From Sipunculus nudus (taxonomy: Eukaryota > Annelida > Sipuncula > Golfingiida > Sipunculidae), in NCBI GenBank assembly GCA_026874595.1, contig CM049311.1:23043176-23107175 (forward strand): a DNA stretch of 64,000 nt, in the 5' to 3' direction. Made by a program: the position numbers and the translations under genes. The notes below the pieces were generated by a model. It was not told the DNA's origin. It ran no database searches and saw nothing but the letters and a program-made list of their open reading frames with translations. Shown here piece by piece: positions 1-11,375 of this stretch (the stretch's first letter is position 1; every line of letters begins with the position of its first letter).

Positions 1-233
1 GGACGGACAGGTGGGAGAGTACACAGTAGATGTGAAGGAAGAATTGTCGACTGTATGGGTTACCATGGCGATGGTTTAACATGATGATACCAAGGACCAA
101 CTGGATGTAACTGTCACAGGTCTAAAGGACTCCAGGCAATACACCTTGAGGGTGATTCCGTGGTATCAACGAGGTAATGTCAAACTTAGGGGAAGAGCAT
201 TACGCACATTTACCGTGACAACTGGTTGTGGAA
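1..233 (+). pseudogene. Copy A, first FN3-like exon (5'-truncated by window, contains stop)
   Basis: This is the 3' part of the exon that encodes the first fibronectin-III-like domain of the receptor family. It aligns base for base with the exons at 26,633-26,974 and 56,535-56,888 and ends at a GT donor (gtaagt) at 234. The family's VTGLK and RVxPWY strands are readable (VTGLK at about 115-129). In the frame shared with the other copies a TAA lies at 77-79, where the paralogues have AAA (Lys), a single-base change. With a second stop in the next exon, this suggests copy A no longer makes the full ectodomain. A polymorphism or sequencing error cannot be excluded. Confidence 0.75.
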
Positions 234-294
234 GTAAGTTTATAAAGCTAAATTTGTATAAACAATCACTACTTTTGATTATTTATTTCACAAA

Positions 295-472
295 TACAGT
301 GAAACCTGTGTAATAAGACCACATGTGGGACTGGACAAAAGTAGTCATAATTCCCAGATGGTCTTGGACCGTTCAGTTATAACCAGTGACAATGCATACG
401 GTCACTTAAGAGTGATATTAATAGACATGAGATTTTAGTATAGAGGTAATCTTTCAGACAGGTTCCACTGTA
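295..472. mobile_element. Tc1/mariner-like MITE, about 174 bp, TA target duplication
   Basis: The ends are inverted copies: TACAGTGaAACCTGT at the left (295) and ACAGGTTCCACTGTA at the right (ending 472). CAGTG...CACTG flanked by TA on both sides is the pattern of Tc1/mariner non-autonomous elements. It has no coding capacity and lies in the intron between two copy A exons. A diverged relative lies at about 32,158-32,336. Confidence 0.65.
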
Positions 473-779
473 TGTACCTGACCGGAATATATTCCAACTT
501 GCAACACCAGAGTATATTAAGTGACTGTCACTTATGTGAGTCCCTCCCCCTCTAAATTCTATTTAAATAAGACTAAAAACCCTTTTTTATCTCTGAGCAA
601 CCACCGCTTTCTGTTGAAATGGTTTCCAAACAAAAGTTACAGAAAGTCTTTTGTTTAAAAAGGTTTGATTGAAGAACCGACCAAACCCCTAATAGTAATT
701 CTTAATTGTGCACTTAATGGTGCACTAAACGGCGCTAATGCACCAGAAAGTAGAAACGAATATTTCCTTTGTATTTTAG

Positions 780-856
780 ATCCAGAAAAGCCTGTGATTA
801 CCAGTATGAGAGCAGAAACAGTATAAGGAGGAGCTAAGATGACCGTCACATTCGAG
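780..856 (+). pseudogene. Copy A, first exon of second FN3-like domain (contains stop)
   Basis: Short exon between a TTTTAG acceptor and a GAG|GTAATG donor. It is homologous to 27,366-27,442 and 57,281-57,357 (family reading D/NPDKP...VIGGANVTVMF). The preceding exon ends in phase 1 and this one completes the codon, as in the paralogues. In the shared frame it reads GTA TAA GGA GGA where the others read GTA ATA GGA GGA, so a second nonsense codon interrupts copy A here. It exits in phase 0, matching the next exon at 4,577. Confidence 0.7.
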
Positions 857-2378
857 GTAATGCGAAACTATATACCCATTACATGTACCCTGATTTTTAA
901 TAAATTTTTTATTATAATGAGCATTCGATCCATTACTTCTAATACATGTGACTCTCGGTCTGTCTTTGTCATTAACAATTAAAACAAACGACCCGGTATT
1001 TATATCAAAAGGACCATTTAAACTACATCATGACTTCAGTTGATAATCGTCGGTACTATGACGTGTGCAAAAATGCACTTAATCATTCGTCAACATTACA
1101 CAGGTTATTTGACGTACCTGGAGAACCTGAAACTATTGTAAATCTATTGTGATATGAGTTCCATCTTAAAATCTCGTAGCAACAATAATCATAATAATAA
1201 TAAAAATAACAACAGAAATCACACCAAGAAACCTAATCCCTGGATCACTGCCATATCCCGAACATTCGCCCCCAAATTTATCCCTCTTTTCTTTCTTGTT
1301 TTTATTTCATTGTTGCTGGTCACCCATGACATTTAATCATCAGGACAACTTGCTCAGCTATAACTATGTAAAGTAAGCCCCTGTGTTGCTTTTTGACAGC
1401 CCAGTGTCATCAGCATACTCACGAAAAAACATAGTCATGTGCAGACATAAGTACCGAGTCGTTTAAGCGAATTGGACATATAAGCTAGGCCAAAAAAGCA
1501 GGGCAAGTGTATAATAAGGATACAGTTTATTGATTGCAACGAATTTGTCAGATCATCGATTTCACAATTTGTCGCTGACAGAAACAGGCGAGACAAGTCA
1601 TAATAAACATCAAAGTAGGGGGTTCTCATGTGCAAGGCATGGTTCTATCTGATTAACTTGCGATTATGGGACATTCTGATATTGCATGGCGAAAGAAAGT
1701 TTGAACGTTACGAAACTTACCAAAAGCGCAAGCCGGTAGACATCACTAAAAACATAAATAGCACATGCCACAGTACCACAGGGCCTAACGGTATTGCCAA
1801 CATTGTCATAAGAACCAATTCTCTTCCTTATTTAATGAAAACCACGAAGAGCTATGCTCTTTATCTGTAGGTACGTGGTTTAAGGGACTTTTAACTTAAA
1901 GGCATGATGCAAAGGCCTCGATACCCAAACAAGATAATTAAATTTGTTAAATTTATTAAACGACATTCAAATACTATACCAGATACTTCCTAATCGGAAA
2001 CATGAGCGCGAATACAGATCGAACGAAAGCATTTTATTTCAAATAAGAATACTTCAGAAATATTCATCAATGTATTTACAAATATATCTTTATTGAAATT
2101 ATTATTTATTTTAACTATGGTATTTAGAAGACAATCTAACTCCTTCCAAGGTGACACTGTAATTGTATATTTGTTAAAATCATATGTAGCACGAAAATTT
2201 TAATTATTTCTATAAGCAAGAAACTAACATAATAACTTTTGTTGATAAGGACAAAGAACTATTAAAAACAAATTTATTTACAAGAACTATCAATTTCTAT
2301 CAATTTTCTTTTTACATTAGAGAATATTCATATGAATTATACCATATGCAAATAAACCATGAACCATTATACCATAAG

Positions 2379-2385
<7 letters not shown>

Positions 2386-2448
<63 letters not shown>
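2386..2448. repeat. (TA)n microsatellite
   Basis: Near-perfect TA dinucleotide run of about 60 bp in the copy A intron. Confidence 0.95.
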
Positions 2449-2449
<1 letters not shown>

Positions 2450-3952
2450 GCAATAATTAAAAAATGATATTGGTTTTTATTCTACTTTAAGTGGCCTACT
2501 AGGTTGCTCTCTTCTGGCTACAAAAATGGCCTGAGATGCGTTCATTTATTTCCCAACATTAGATATTTGTAACACGGTTCTGAGGTGGTGGTGACATTTC
2601 TGTTTCCTGTAGAATGTATGAAAGCTCTCACTTTTCTGGAGAATGTCTAGAAACTCTCACATTTCTGGAAATGTATGGAAGCTCTTACTTTGTTTTTTTT
2701 TCAGATTGTTTCGTTTAAATTTAATAATTTGATTTTCTCATCATTAGCTAATCAACTAATTTTAAAGCTTTTTTGTTAAACTGTTTCAAAAAGGACAATT
2801 GGAACCATTCATAATAATTTTGTGATTATAGCCGCACCAAGTTTTAATGAAGGAGATTCTCGACAATTGTTTGAAAATACATTAAAATACCCTGTTTTTT
2901 TAATTTAGATACAAAGTGAGATCTAGCAGGCGTCTGTAAATATTTTTTTTTTGTAATGGCCCAACTGTTTTTCCATGCATAAAAACTATGCGCTCGAACC
3001 ATGGGAAATATTAAGTAATCGTGAACGATGCCCTTTGCAGTGCACTGGTTACCACTCATCTGTATCTCCTTGTTCTGAATAAGAAGGATGCTTGAGGTCA
3101 GACGTTATAAAAAAACATCTTTCCAACCATGTGATACTATCATTTTTTTTTTCATCTGAGCCCTTCACCATCTAGGACTAAACGGATAATGGTAATGGGA
3201 GGAAGCCAATTATATAAAGGATAACTTTGTATCTGGTATTTACGGCTGTTTATTTGGAGGAAAGTTACAAGGACAAAACTAAGCCTCAAAGACCAGGAAG
3301 GTGAAGTCGAATGACACTGACATCGATGGGGATGGCAAACAATCAGACTACACGCTCCCTTTATGTAATCAATGTAATCAATTGAATTGGCATCAGCCTC
3401 CGGAAAGATAACCTATAACGATTATAAATGATTATAATCTTACATTTAAAGAACGGGGGAAATCATTTTTTTAAAATGTAGCATATCACGAAGTCTTTAA
3501 ATGACAAAGTCTGTAATATTCCGCTCTTTGTCTAAAATGAATGCAAAGATCACATGATTTGAATAAATATAAAGAAAATGGTTTATGGAGGGTTTTTGTG
3601 TCAAAGAAGCCGGCATCGGCCTTTGAAGACATGATACTTTAGCTACCAGAAGCACTAAAGCTGCCAAGACCTGACAAAATATATAAATCCGGACACACTA
3701 GCGATCATAGGGCTAGTGTTGAGTGTTGGTTGACTGAAAAAAATTCCTTTTTTCATGTGATGTAGAAGTTAAAAATCTTGGATAAATTATTCGAAAAAAA
3801 TTTTTCAATGAATAAGAAAAAAATACTGTTAATTATTAACATAAGGAAATTAAGATAGCTATGTTATCAAAAATAAATGACTTATCAAACATCCACAATA
3901 ACAAGAAGTATCTTACTGAAAACAGTCTAATATCATCTCCTGATCTAATTGA

Positions 3953-3954
3953 TA

Positions 3955-4004
<50 letters not shown>

Positions 4005-4014
4005 TAATATATAC

Positions 4015-4048
<34 letters not shown>

Positions 4049-4053
4049 CTGAT
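3953..4053. repeat. (TA)n tract containing an inverted repeat
   Basis: Two TA runs separated by a short interruption. ATCAGTAATATATA at 4,000-4,013 is inverted at 4,040-4,053, so the segment can fold into a hairpin with TA in the loop. Confidence 0.85.
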
Positions 4054-4576
4054 TCCTTATTTAAGGTATCAAGCATCCCATCGGAGATATACGTTTTTAC
4101 TGTTTAACCGAATCACCAAAAGCAGAGAGTTTTCAAAATCTATGCCCATGGGATCTAGCATTAAAACGGTGAAACATTTTCCTAGACCAAATTTAAAATG
4201 CTCAATTCACTCTGCCATATTTTGGTATAATGAATGAATTTAGTTTTATTATAATATTTTCCTTTCGCTATTACAGGGTAAAAGTTCTATCCTGCTTATG
4301 TATAAAATATTTCAAAATGTTAATAAATACTCTTTTTTACGATGTATAGATTCACAAAACATTTCATGATATTACTAAGTAATTATTGTTACTATATGAA
4401 TGTAGTAAAATGAAATAATACAGTAGAAAGCTAATTATTATGCTTAGAATATCAATTTTTAAGAGCCAGTGTATTGTGTCGTTTATTGCAATATGACGAT
4501 GGACATTAACGAATGTAAAAAAATGTTGTACCCTTATTGGTTGTTCGTTCTAAAAAATACCATTTTTTTATTTCAG

Positions 4577-4808
4577 CTTCCAAAGGACGGACATAACTGT
4601 ATAAATTATAAAAAGATGGTCATCAGAAGAAGAGTACTTAGCTGCACTGGCTGGATTGATGTTGTTTGGTTTTGTCTTCTGAACAAGCATGCAGAACTGT
4701 TCATTAATGTCAGATATATGAAGAAAGAACACGAAATTTGCTTGAAAATTTACAATAATGAAGAAAAATGGACAGTGAGTGAGGTTAGGACTTTTACGCC
4801 ATTTAAAG
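4577..4808 (+). CDS. Copy A, second exon of second FN3-like domain
   Basis: Open exon between TTTCAG and AAAG|GTATTA, entering in phase 0 and leaving in phase 1, exactly as the paralogue at 63,506-63,743. It starts LPKDGHNC and carries the family blocks (L)FINVRYM and KIYNNEEKWTVSE, corresponding to FINASDM and KVYNDENKWTESD in copy C. It is the second half of a beta-sandwich domain, interpreted as FN3-like from the strand pattern. No stop is present, unlike the upstream copy A exons, so the membrane-proximal half of copy A is intact while the distal half is not. Confidence 0.72.
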
Positions 4809-5390
4809 GTATTAATATTTTTTAGTTTATGACTGAAGGTTTAACATGGAGCGTTTTATGAGAACATGGAATATAGCACTATTATTTACAAGTTTTGAGA
4901 AAAATATATGTCCTTCACAAATGGATATGAATTGTTCTGCTTCATAACCATATATCGTCTAGTGGTTTGTTTTATTGTATTGATTTTATGTGTCATTATC
5001 ACTTGATAACATCTGGGGACATTTTCTTCTGTATGCTTTTTTTTATTAATTTCAACGTCATCTTACAAAATAGCTGTCTAGATTTGTTGATGAACACAAC
5101 TAAGGAGATCCAATTTTAAATAATCCTAACAATAATTATATTCATTGATTTAAGATACCTGAAATACGTCAGATCTGTACGATAAAATGGTTTTTAAATA
5201 TAGCTGTATGTCGTATCTTTATCTGTATATCTTAGTAGCTACGACGTAGATTCTCCAAAGTTTCTCCGACACAAACACCCTGCTAACCAATAGAAGGAGC
5301 TTCTCCAGTGAAACAATATATATAAAAATGTTTAAAAAAACAGCAAAATATATGCATGTACCTTCTTATCTACTCCAGACATATTCTAAG

Positions 5391-5508
5391 CCAGACCATC
5401 AAGACCATCCGTAAACGACAAGTTTGAACAATATTCTGGGGCTATTGTTGGAGCTGTGATCTCTGCTGTCTCTCTGATAATCATCATTGTTATCCTGGTC
5501 AATATTTG
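5391..5508 (+). CDS. Copy A, stalk and transmembrane exon
   Basis: The exon follows ATTCTAAG and ends AATATTTG|GTTAGT. It enters in phase 1 (completing Ala) and leaves in phase 2. It encodes a short stalk (VNDKFEQYSG) followed by one hydrophobic helix of about 22 residues (AIVGAVISAVSLIIIIVILV), then joins in phase to RPERVAG in the next exon. The GxxG/Ala-rich start of the helix and the basic residues after it fit a type I single-pass receptor. Copies B (32,565-32,805) and D (near 22,000) have the equivalent exon with longer stalks. Confidence 0.72.
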
Positions 5509-5883
5509 GTTAGTGTATTCTGTCTTATATTGAAAATTGCACATGTTAAGATTCATTTTATATGATAGTGCTTCAATTTATTTATCAGCGTTAAATTCTA
5601 ATTCTCCTCTTCTATTCATGTTTAATTATTCTACTGCATTAAATAGAAATAAAATATTAATATTGCATATATTTCACTGAAATTTCTATTACAAATATTT
5701 CATTACAGGTTCTTTTCTATAGTAAGTTACCCAATACTTGATCCTAGATTCCCCATGTTTGACAGGTTCAGATAGGTGCCCCGGTTAGCAGAACGTGAAG
5801 CATTTTATATATTGTTAACGTTAACGTGATACAACTTAAATATGATTCATATTCAGATCCATTTGATCAAAACCTCATTACAG

Positions 5884-5960
5884 GAGGCCTGAACGAGTGG
5901 CTGGATCCAACTCTAAAACCCAAAAGGAGGCACATGAGGTGAAGCATAGACGGATTTCAG
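5884..5960 (+). CDS. Copy A, juxtamembrane cytoplasmic exon
   Basis: Small exon between TTACAG and ATTTCAG|GTGAAG, phase 2 in and phase 1 out. It encodes a basic juxtamembrane segment (RPERVAGSNSKTQKEAHE, then VKHRRIS). The equivalent in copy B at 33,111-33,187 keeps the KETHQVK block but ends in a stop. The basic composition fits the cytoplasmic face of a membrane protein. Confidence 0.7.
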
Positions 5961-6972
5961 GTGAAGAAACATATTTTCTTTGATTAAAAAATGTTTCAAT
6001 AAAAACACAACATTATCTGTAAAAGTAACATGTGATCACGGATTAAAATATTTTGTGAGCTCAAATAGGCCAAATTTTAAACCTAATTTGAAATCAAGCT
6101 CAATTAACAATTTTTTACTTTGCCATCTTACGGAACCTTGATTTTCACTAATCATCATGTGTTTATTGTTTATGAGAATAAGTTTTCATTGTATGACATT
6201 TTCAATCATCTAAAGATGATGTAAATAATTTTATTAGTACAAACGTCAGGCATTCAGGCATCAACTGCTATATCGCAATGCAAATATCTCACAAATATAT
6301 GCCCCGTTCACCAAATGTTGCGGTTTCCATGATGTTACTATTTACTTTCAATTTGTTTAAATAGTTATGGATTGTATGATGATGCAATAAAACGGCTGCT
6401 ATTTTGTTTATTTTATCTCACTCTGCCACCTATTTTTATTCTTTCATTTGAGTGTTCCATTGGTAAAAGTAGTCAGTTGACACCTTATACTATCAAAAAA
6501 GCAACTACTCGGAAAAATCTTCCATACAACTGTACAAAAGTCTCTTTTATATTATTCGACTAGCTGTCTCAGATTATCTGGATAACACGATTTTTGAAGC
6601 CCAGTTTCTTTTATTGTTAAATGATTGAAGACATGACTAAAACTATGAAATGTCTGCTCCCTGTTCTCTAGAATATACAATAAAATAAAATGGTACTTGT
6701 AGGGAGGGCCGCCAGTCTTAGATATAAGATAAATTTATCATTGGGAAATTTGTAAATTACAAATTACCCCTTTTAGGTATCATTTTAGAAATTACTTAGT
6801 TGTTTACTTGATGTTTTACTATATCTCTGAATTTGGTCTTATACCTACAAAATGTCGGCTCTTCAGTGGTAAAACAACATGTGATAAAGATCTGTTCTAC
6901 AGAACACATCATATTAACTATCCATATGTTCTTTGTTCAAGTTATGGTAAATTGATTTTTTTTAATTATCAG

Positions 6973-7181
6973 GGAGTCAACATGGAAACACCGTCTCAGA
7001 TGCGCTAGATATGGATGGAGAATATGAACGTTTAGGACTCTCTCCCGTCGAGAGTTACTCATACATAAACGTGGAGGAAAACAAGTACGAAACACTTGAC
7101 GAACAGCAAATCACAACCCCTGAACCGAATATGTACGCCAAATTAATTTGGTGTTGGCCTTTGGCCTTGTTGTTTGGATAG
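6973..7181 (+). CDS. Copy A, C-terminal exon with tyrosine motifs
   Basis: Terminal exon after an ATTATCAG acceptor. Its first two bases complete a Gly codon left open by the exon at 5,884-5,960, and it runs to TAG at 7,179-7,181. The tail carries regularly spaced tyrosines in acidic context: GEYERLGL, SYSYINVEEN, NKYETLDE and NMYAKLIW. YINV fits the pYxN consensus bound by Grb2-type SH2 domains, and YERL, YETL and YAKL fit Yxx-hydrophobic sorting or ITIM-like patterns (family knowledge; no binding shown). The last residues are hydrophobic (PLALLFG). This suggests a phosphotyrosine-signalling or endocytic receptor tail. Confidence 0.68.
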
Positions 7182-8689
7182 AACACATAACATTCTTTTC
7201 TCATGGACTCGAGATTATGATCTTATGCACATCGGATAATTATGCCATGTACATGAGAATTCAATCCGATGCGCGCGGAGTATCGCCTGGGGAGACGCTG
7301 GCATATTATGCTAGCTAAATCTTCATTCTCTGGGAGAAAATAATCGTCAGGTATAATGCCGATATGATGGCCGATGTGTTAATGTATATTCTTTATGTGT
7401 ATGTTTACAGCAAGCGCCTTGTGGTATGTGTTAATGCGGTTTGTAACAGAATGACATTTTTAAACAGTGATATATATTCAAAGTGAAAACGAAAGCATTT
7501 ATATTATAACCTGCACATACAGAGTGGAAGTCCTTCGGATCAAGGGTTTCCTTTATAATTGGCATTTTGGTTGCCGTTACACTGCTTTACGACTCCAACA
7601 GCTCAATATATATGCAAATGAATCGGAGAAAATGTAAATCTAGATGTAGAAAAATGTAAAAGAGATAGGTGTTAATATATATAAACCCAGTTGCACATAT
7701 TATGATTCTTGCTGTTTTACCCATATTAAATTATCGCCTATGCAATAGGCAATATGCACATTGTTAAAAATGTTAGTGATTGCCTGTTTTTTTGCCTTTC
7801 AATGCTTCCATATTATACATATTCAAGAGAAATGCTTGCTGTGTTTGCTTGCTTGAACATTTGACAGGGTTACCGGGTAGAGCACGTTTCATAATTTGAT
7901 TTCGTAACTCTATATGTATATTCATCAATGGTGCCGGGGCTATTCTATATTATATCAAGTGTAGGTCAATAGGTACACGAAATCATATATAACTTAACCC
8001 TTTTTACATTAACTGCTAGAAACTTATTTCACATGGTAAAATAGACTCCCTGGGTACATTTCATTTTTTTTCATTATATTATAATTTTATGGTGAAAACT
8101 ATTAATTAAAATGAACAACACTTGAAAAAATTATCTATGGTTCAATTCTTTATGGCATGTACACCATACGATGACTGTACAAGAAAAGAGTATGAGCTAT
8201 GAAAACATAAAATGAAAACATAGGTCATGAAATATTTGATTATCATAGTACGATTCAAACTTTGGTCTAATACTGGTCAAAAATTAAAAGTGTGCCGGAA
8301 AAAGAGAACCATTTGATATTTGAAAAGGTTAAAAATAATGAATTATGCGTTTTAATTCAGAATCATTCCATGAAAGGGTGTTTCTGATATATATTGGGAG
8401 ATTCTTGCTATATTCTTCACAAATCAGTAGAGAAGGATATTGTCAAATATGAAAGAATTAATAAATTCGTTTTCATTTTGCCACCTTCATGATTTTTTCA
8501 TTCAACAAGGATATGCTAAGTGTGCACGTGAGGACGGTAAATTGCCATTCCTGGACATCAAACATAAATACGAAGGGTCATATATTGCACTAGAATCTTC
8601 ACGCTCTTTCTCCAAACGGTATATAGATTATTTGATAAGCGATATGAACACAATTTAGGGGAATCAAGGGAAATCTTACTCTGAAAAAA
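7182..8689. other. Spacer after copy A, no gene recognised
   Basis: AT-rich sequence holding the presumed 3' UTR of copy A. A 72-residue open frame at 8,440-8,658 has no recognisable domain and I do not call it a gene. Confidence 0.5.
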
Positions 8690-10375
8690 ATGACAGAAAA
8701 TAAAAATTTCAGGATTCATAGGAGACCTGCCAAGTGACCCCCCCCCCGGATTTCACGACAGAGGGTTCAAAGGAAAATAGATACAATTTGTACCCTGTCT
8801 GTCGTGGTGATCAAATCATGGTTCTGGTACATAGCTAGCAGGATATGGGTCATCATGATCCAATTTTAGGTTTCCAAGGAGAATTTCCAAGGATTTCCCT
8901 GAATGTCATGTTAGAAGAGTCTAAGGCTAATAGATACAATTTGTGTCTTCTCTGTCAGGGTGATCAAAAGTATTTTTCAGCCGATAGGTCACACAATATA
9001 GGTTACCATGAACTAGTTTCAGGTTTCCATGGACACTTGACCGGACCTTCCTGAAGGTCACATTTATGTTCAAAGATTCTGGGCCTAATGGATACAATTT
9101 GTGCCCTGATTGACTGTCTGGGTGCTTATATGACCTCTTTTCTTATAGGTTGCAAAATATATATCATGGAGACCTAATTTTAGTTTTCCAAGGACAATGC
9201 CCAAGGACGTTTACATAATGTTACATTAGAAGATTCTAGGCCTAACAGGTACAATGTGTGCTCTGACTGATTGTCTTGGTGCTTATATGACTTCTTTTTC
9301 TAAAGGTCGCAAAATATAGATCATGGTGACCTAATTTGAGTTTTCCACAGACATTTGCCAAGTACGTCTCAGAATGTTACATTAGAAGATTCTAGGCTAA
9401 AAAAATAGTAAGTGTGCCCTGCCTGACTTCCCGGTTTCTCAAAATCATGTTTTCGGCCTATAGGTCACAAAATATGGGTCACCATGACCTAATTTCAGGT
9501 TTCCAAGATTATTTGCCTGGAAACTCCCAGGATACTGAGTTAGATGATTCTAGGCCTCAAAGATTCCATCTGTCCCCATCTAACATTCTAGGTGCTACAA
9601 AATGTTTTCGGCCTGTAGGTCACAAAATATGGGTCACCATTGCCTAATTTTAGGTTACCAAGGAGGTTTGCCTAGAAAGTCCCAGGATATTGTGATAGAA
9701 TATTCTAGGCCTCACAGTTACGAATTGTCCTCACTAGACATTCACATTGTTCAAATGATATCTTTTACCTAAATGGCGCAGAATATAGGTCACAGTGACC
9801 TAGTTTCAGGTTCCAAAGGACATTTGCCTAGGATCTCACAAAGTGTCAGGTTAGAGGTTTTTAGGCCTACAGGATACAGTTTCTGTCCCGTCTGACCGTC
9901 TGGGTGCTCTAAATCATGTTTTTGGCCCGTAGGTCACAAATTTTAGGTCACCATGACCTAATTCAGGTTTCCAAGGAGATTTGCCTAGAAACCATCAGGA
10001 TATTGAGTTAGACGATTCAAGGCCTCACATATACGATATGTCCCCATTTAACATTCAGGATGCTCCAAATCATGTTTCTGGCCTGTAGGTCACAAAATAT
10101 AGGTCACCATGACCTTATTTCAAGTACTTAAGGAGATTTGCCTAGGACCTCCCTCGGTGTGAAGTTAGAGGATTAAAGACCTTATCGATTCAATTTGTGC
10201 CCTATCTGACTGTCTGATGCTAAAAAAAACCGTGTTTTCGGCCCGAAGGCCATAAAATATAGGTCATTATGACCTAATTTCAGGTTTCTAAGATTATTTA
10301 TCCAGAAACTCCAAGGATATTGTGTTAGAAGATTCTAGGCCTCACAGATACAATTATTCCCCACTTGCATATTTT
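8690..10375. repeat. Tandem array of about ten 157-bp units
   Basis: Diverged direct repeats recur every 150-165 bp. The landmarks in order are AGGTCACCATGACCTAATTT, then GGTTTCCAAGGA, then GATTCTAGGCCT, then ACAATTTGTGCCC, then ATGTTTTCGGCC. Unit starts fall near 8,690, 8,846, 9,000, 9,168, 9,321, 9,477, 9,633, 9,787, 9,945, 10,101 and 10,261. Single diverged units also occur in introns of copies B (about 27,575) and C (about 57,490), so the family is dispersed in this genome. Several units carry a perfect AGGTCAnnnTGACCT palindrome. Confidence 0.88.
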
Positions 10376-10927
10376 ACAAAGTAGAAGCAAACAGCGAACC
10401 CCTTTATTTGTATGACTGCATTATAGTAACCGATAATATATACGACAGATGACTGGCATATATTCTGAATCAATACATTTATGATTTCCAGATATTCATT
10501 ATAGATGTCGATATTTTCATTTTTCTCATATGGCAGATAGACCGTTATGCAACATATTATTGCCTTCTTTCTTCAGTATAATACCACATGCCCTCCTGCA
10601 TTCAAGAGGAAGCATTGTTACATGCAGATCCAAAGATTTATGCAGAGGATTGCGACACCACCGTCAGGGCGTCCGGGGGCATTCCTTCCCCAGCATCCAT
10701 TGGAGATTCGCCTACACCTCTTAAATCATCATGTACATTGTTTAATTTAAGTAGCTTATGTATATATAACCAATTTTCTTGTATACATATTAAATTATAT
10801 TTTTACACAGAGTATTAAGCTCTAAAACTGAATATCCAAGTTCCCGGCAATTGAATGAAGAACATTTGAGATATGTTATTGCTGCTCAACATTATCCTTT
10901 TCTTTAATTGTAAAAAAAACCTGCTTA
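10376..10927. other. Spacer with a short coding-like stretch
   Basis: Overlapping short frames at about 10,530-10,818 include one with coding-like composition (EEALLHADPKIYAED). I cannot name a family. It may be a retroelement or exon fragment. Confidence 0.25.
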
Positions 10928-11140
10928 TTAAACCCAACTATTGGCATCATAGAAGTCTGTAACATTATCGCTGGGGCCTTTTATGTTAAACGATGCATAT
11001 GATCCATAGCGAGTCTTCAACTTTATACATTCAAAATCAACCTTGAATTTACTGTTCACAAACTGATGGACATCTTCATCTTTGTTGTCTGGATCGAGAG
11101 GAGTCACAGACAGTGGCACGGAGCGTTTCTGCGAAGACAT
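10928..11140 (-). CDS. Coding-like fragment, possibly retroelement ORF1-type C-terminus
   Basis: A 70-residue open frame starting MSSQKRSVPLSVTPLD and containing FKVDFECIKLKTRYGSYASF and DFYDANSWV. The pattern of a C/K-rich strand, YxSF and a terminal D-x-x-W resembles the short C-terminal domain that recurs in invertebrate retroelement-associated proteins. This is a weak likeness by eye, with no search possible. Its upstream side abuts a 230-bp repeat that is also present 1 kb away, which favours a mobile origin over a cellular gene. Confidence 0.3.
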   Translation of the reverse strand: MSSQKRSVPLSVTPLDPDNKDEDVHQFVNSKFKVDFECIKLKTRYGSYASFNIKGPSDNVTDFYDANSWV

Positions 11141-11375
11141 CAGTTCAAGAATATATTTGAGGCAATTTATACTTGTTATGCTGAAGCTCCTGGACAGTTG
11201 TCTATAAACGTTTCCTGCATGCCATATTGATATAGTTCGAATCTTAAGCTATAAGTTACAAGCTGCTGATTTACAGATTCGTACGAGACTGAATATAATT
11301 GTTCTTAAACTGTCGTAACACAGTGAACTAGGAGTTTTTGGTGTTTCATAAGATGTTTGTGATGATTTAAATTGA
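11141..11375. repeat. Direct repeat, copy 1 of 2 (about 230 bp)
   Basis: Shared landmarks with 12,142-12,371 include TTGTTATGCTGAAGCTCC, CTATAAACGTTT and a stretch beginning ACGAGACTGAATATAATTG. The two copies are about 1 kb apart in the same orientation and are diverged by substitutions and small gaps. Confidence 0.8.

Larger units (their letters stand above)
857..4576 (+). other. Long intron of copy A, no convincing gene
   Basis: About 3.7 kb of AT-rich sequence between two family exons. It includes an AAT/AAC-rich stretch near 1,175-1,215 that gives a short low-complexity reading frame, and (TA)n tracts at 2,386-2,448 and 3,953-4,053. Nothing else in it could be assigned. Confidence 0.6.

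Noticed and set aside
1154-1336. Open frame with Asn-rich stretch and hydrophobic end.
   Set aside because: Low-complexity AAT/AAC-rich intron sequence with no homologue in the paralogous introns.
5709-5764. Candidate small exon in copy A (TTACAG|GTTCTT to GACAG|GTTCAG).
   Set aside because: Length is not phase-compatible between the transmembrane and juxtamembrane exons, which join directly.
8440-9054. Open frames at the start of the 157-bp array.
   Set aside because: They are not conserved from unit to unit and units differ by non-multiples of three.
10928-11140. Considered as a cellular gene exon on the minus strand.
   Set aside because: Adjacent sequence is a dispersed 230-bp repeat and the likeness is to transposon-borne proteins, so it is listed only as a possible retroelement fragment.
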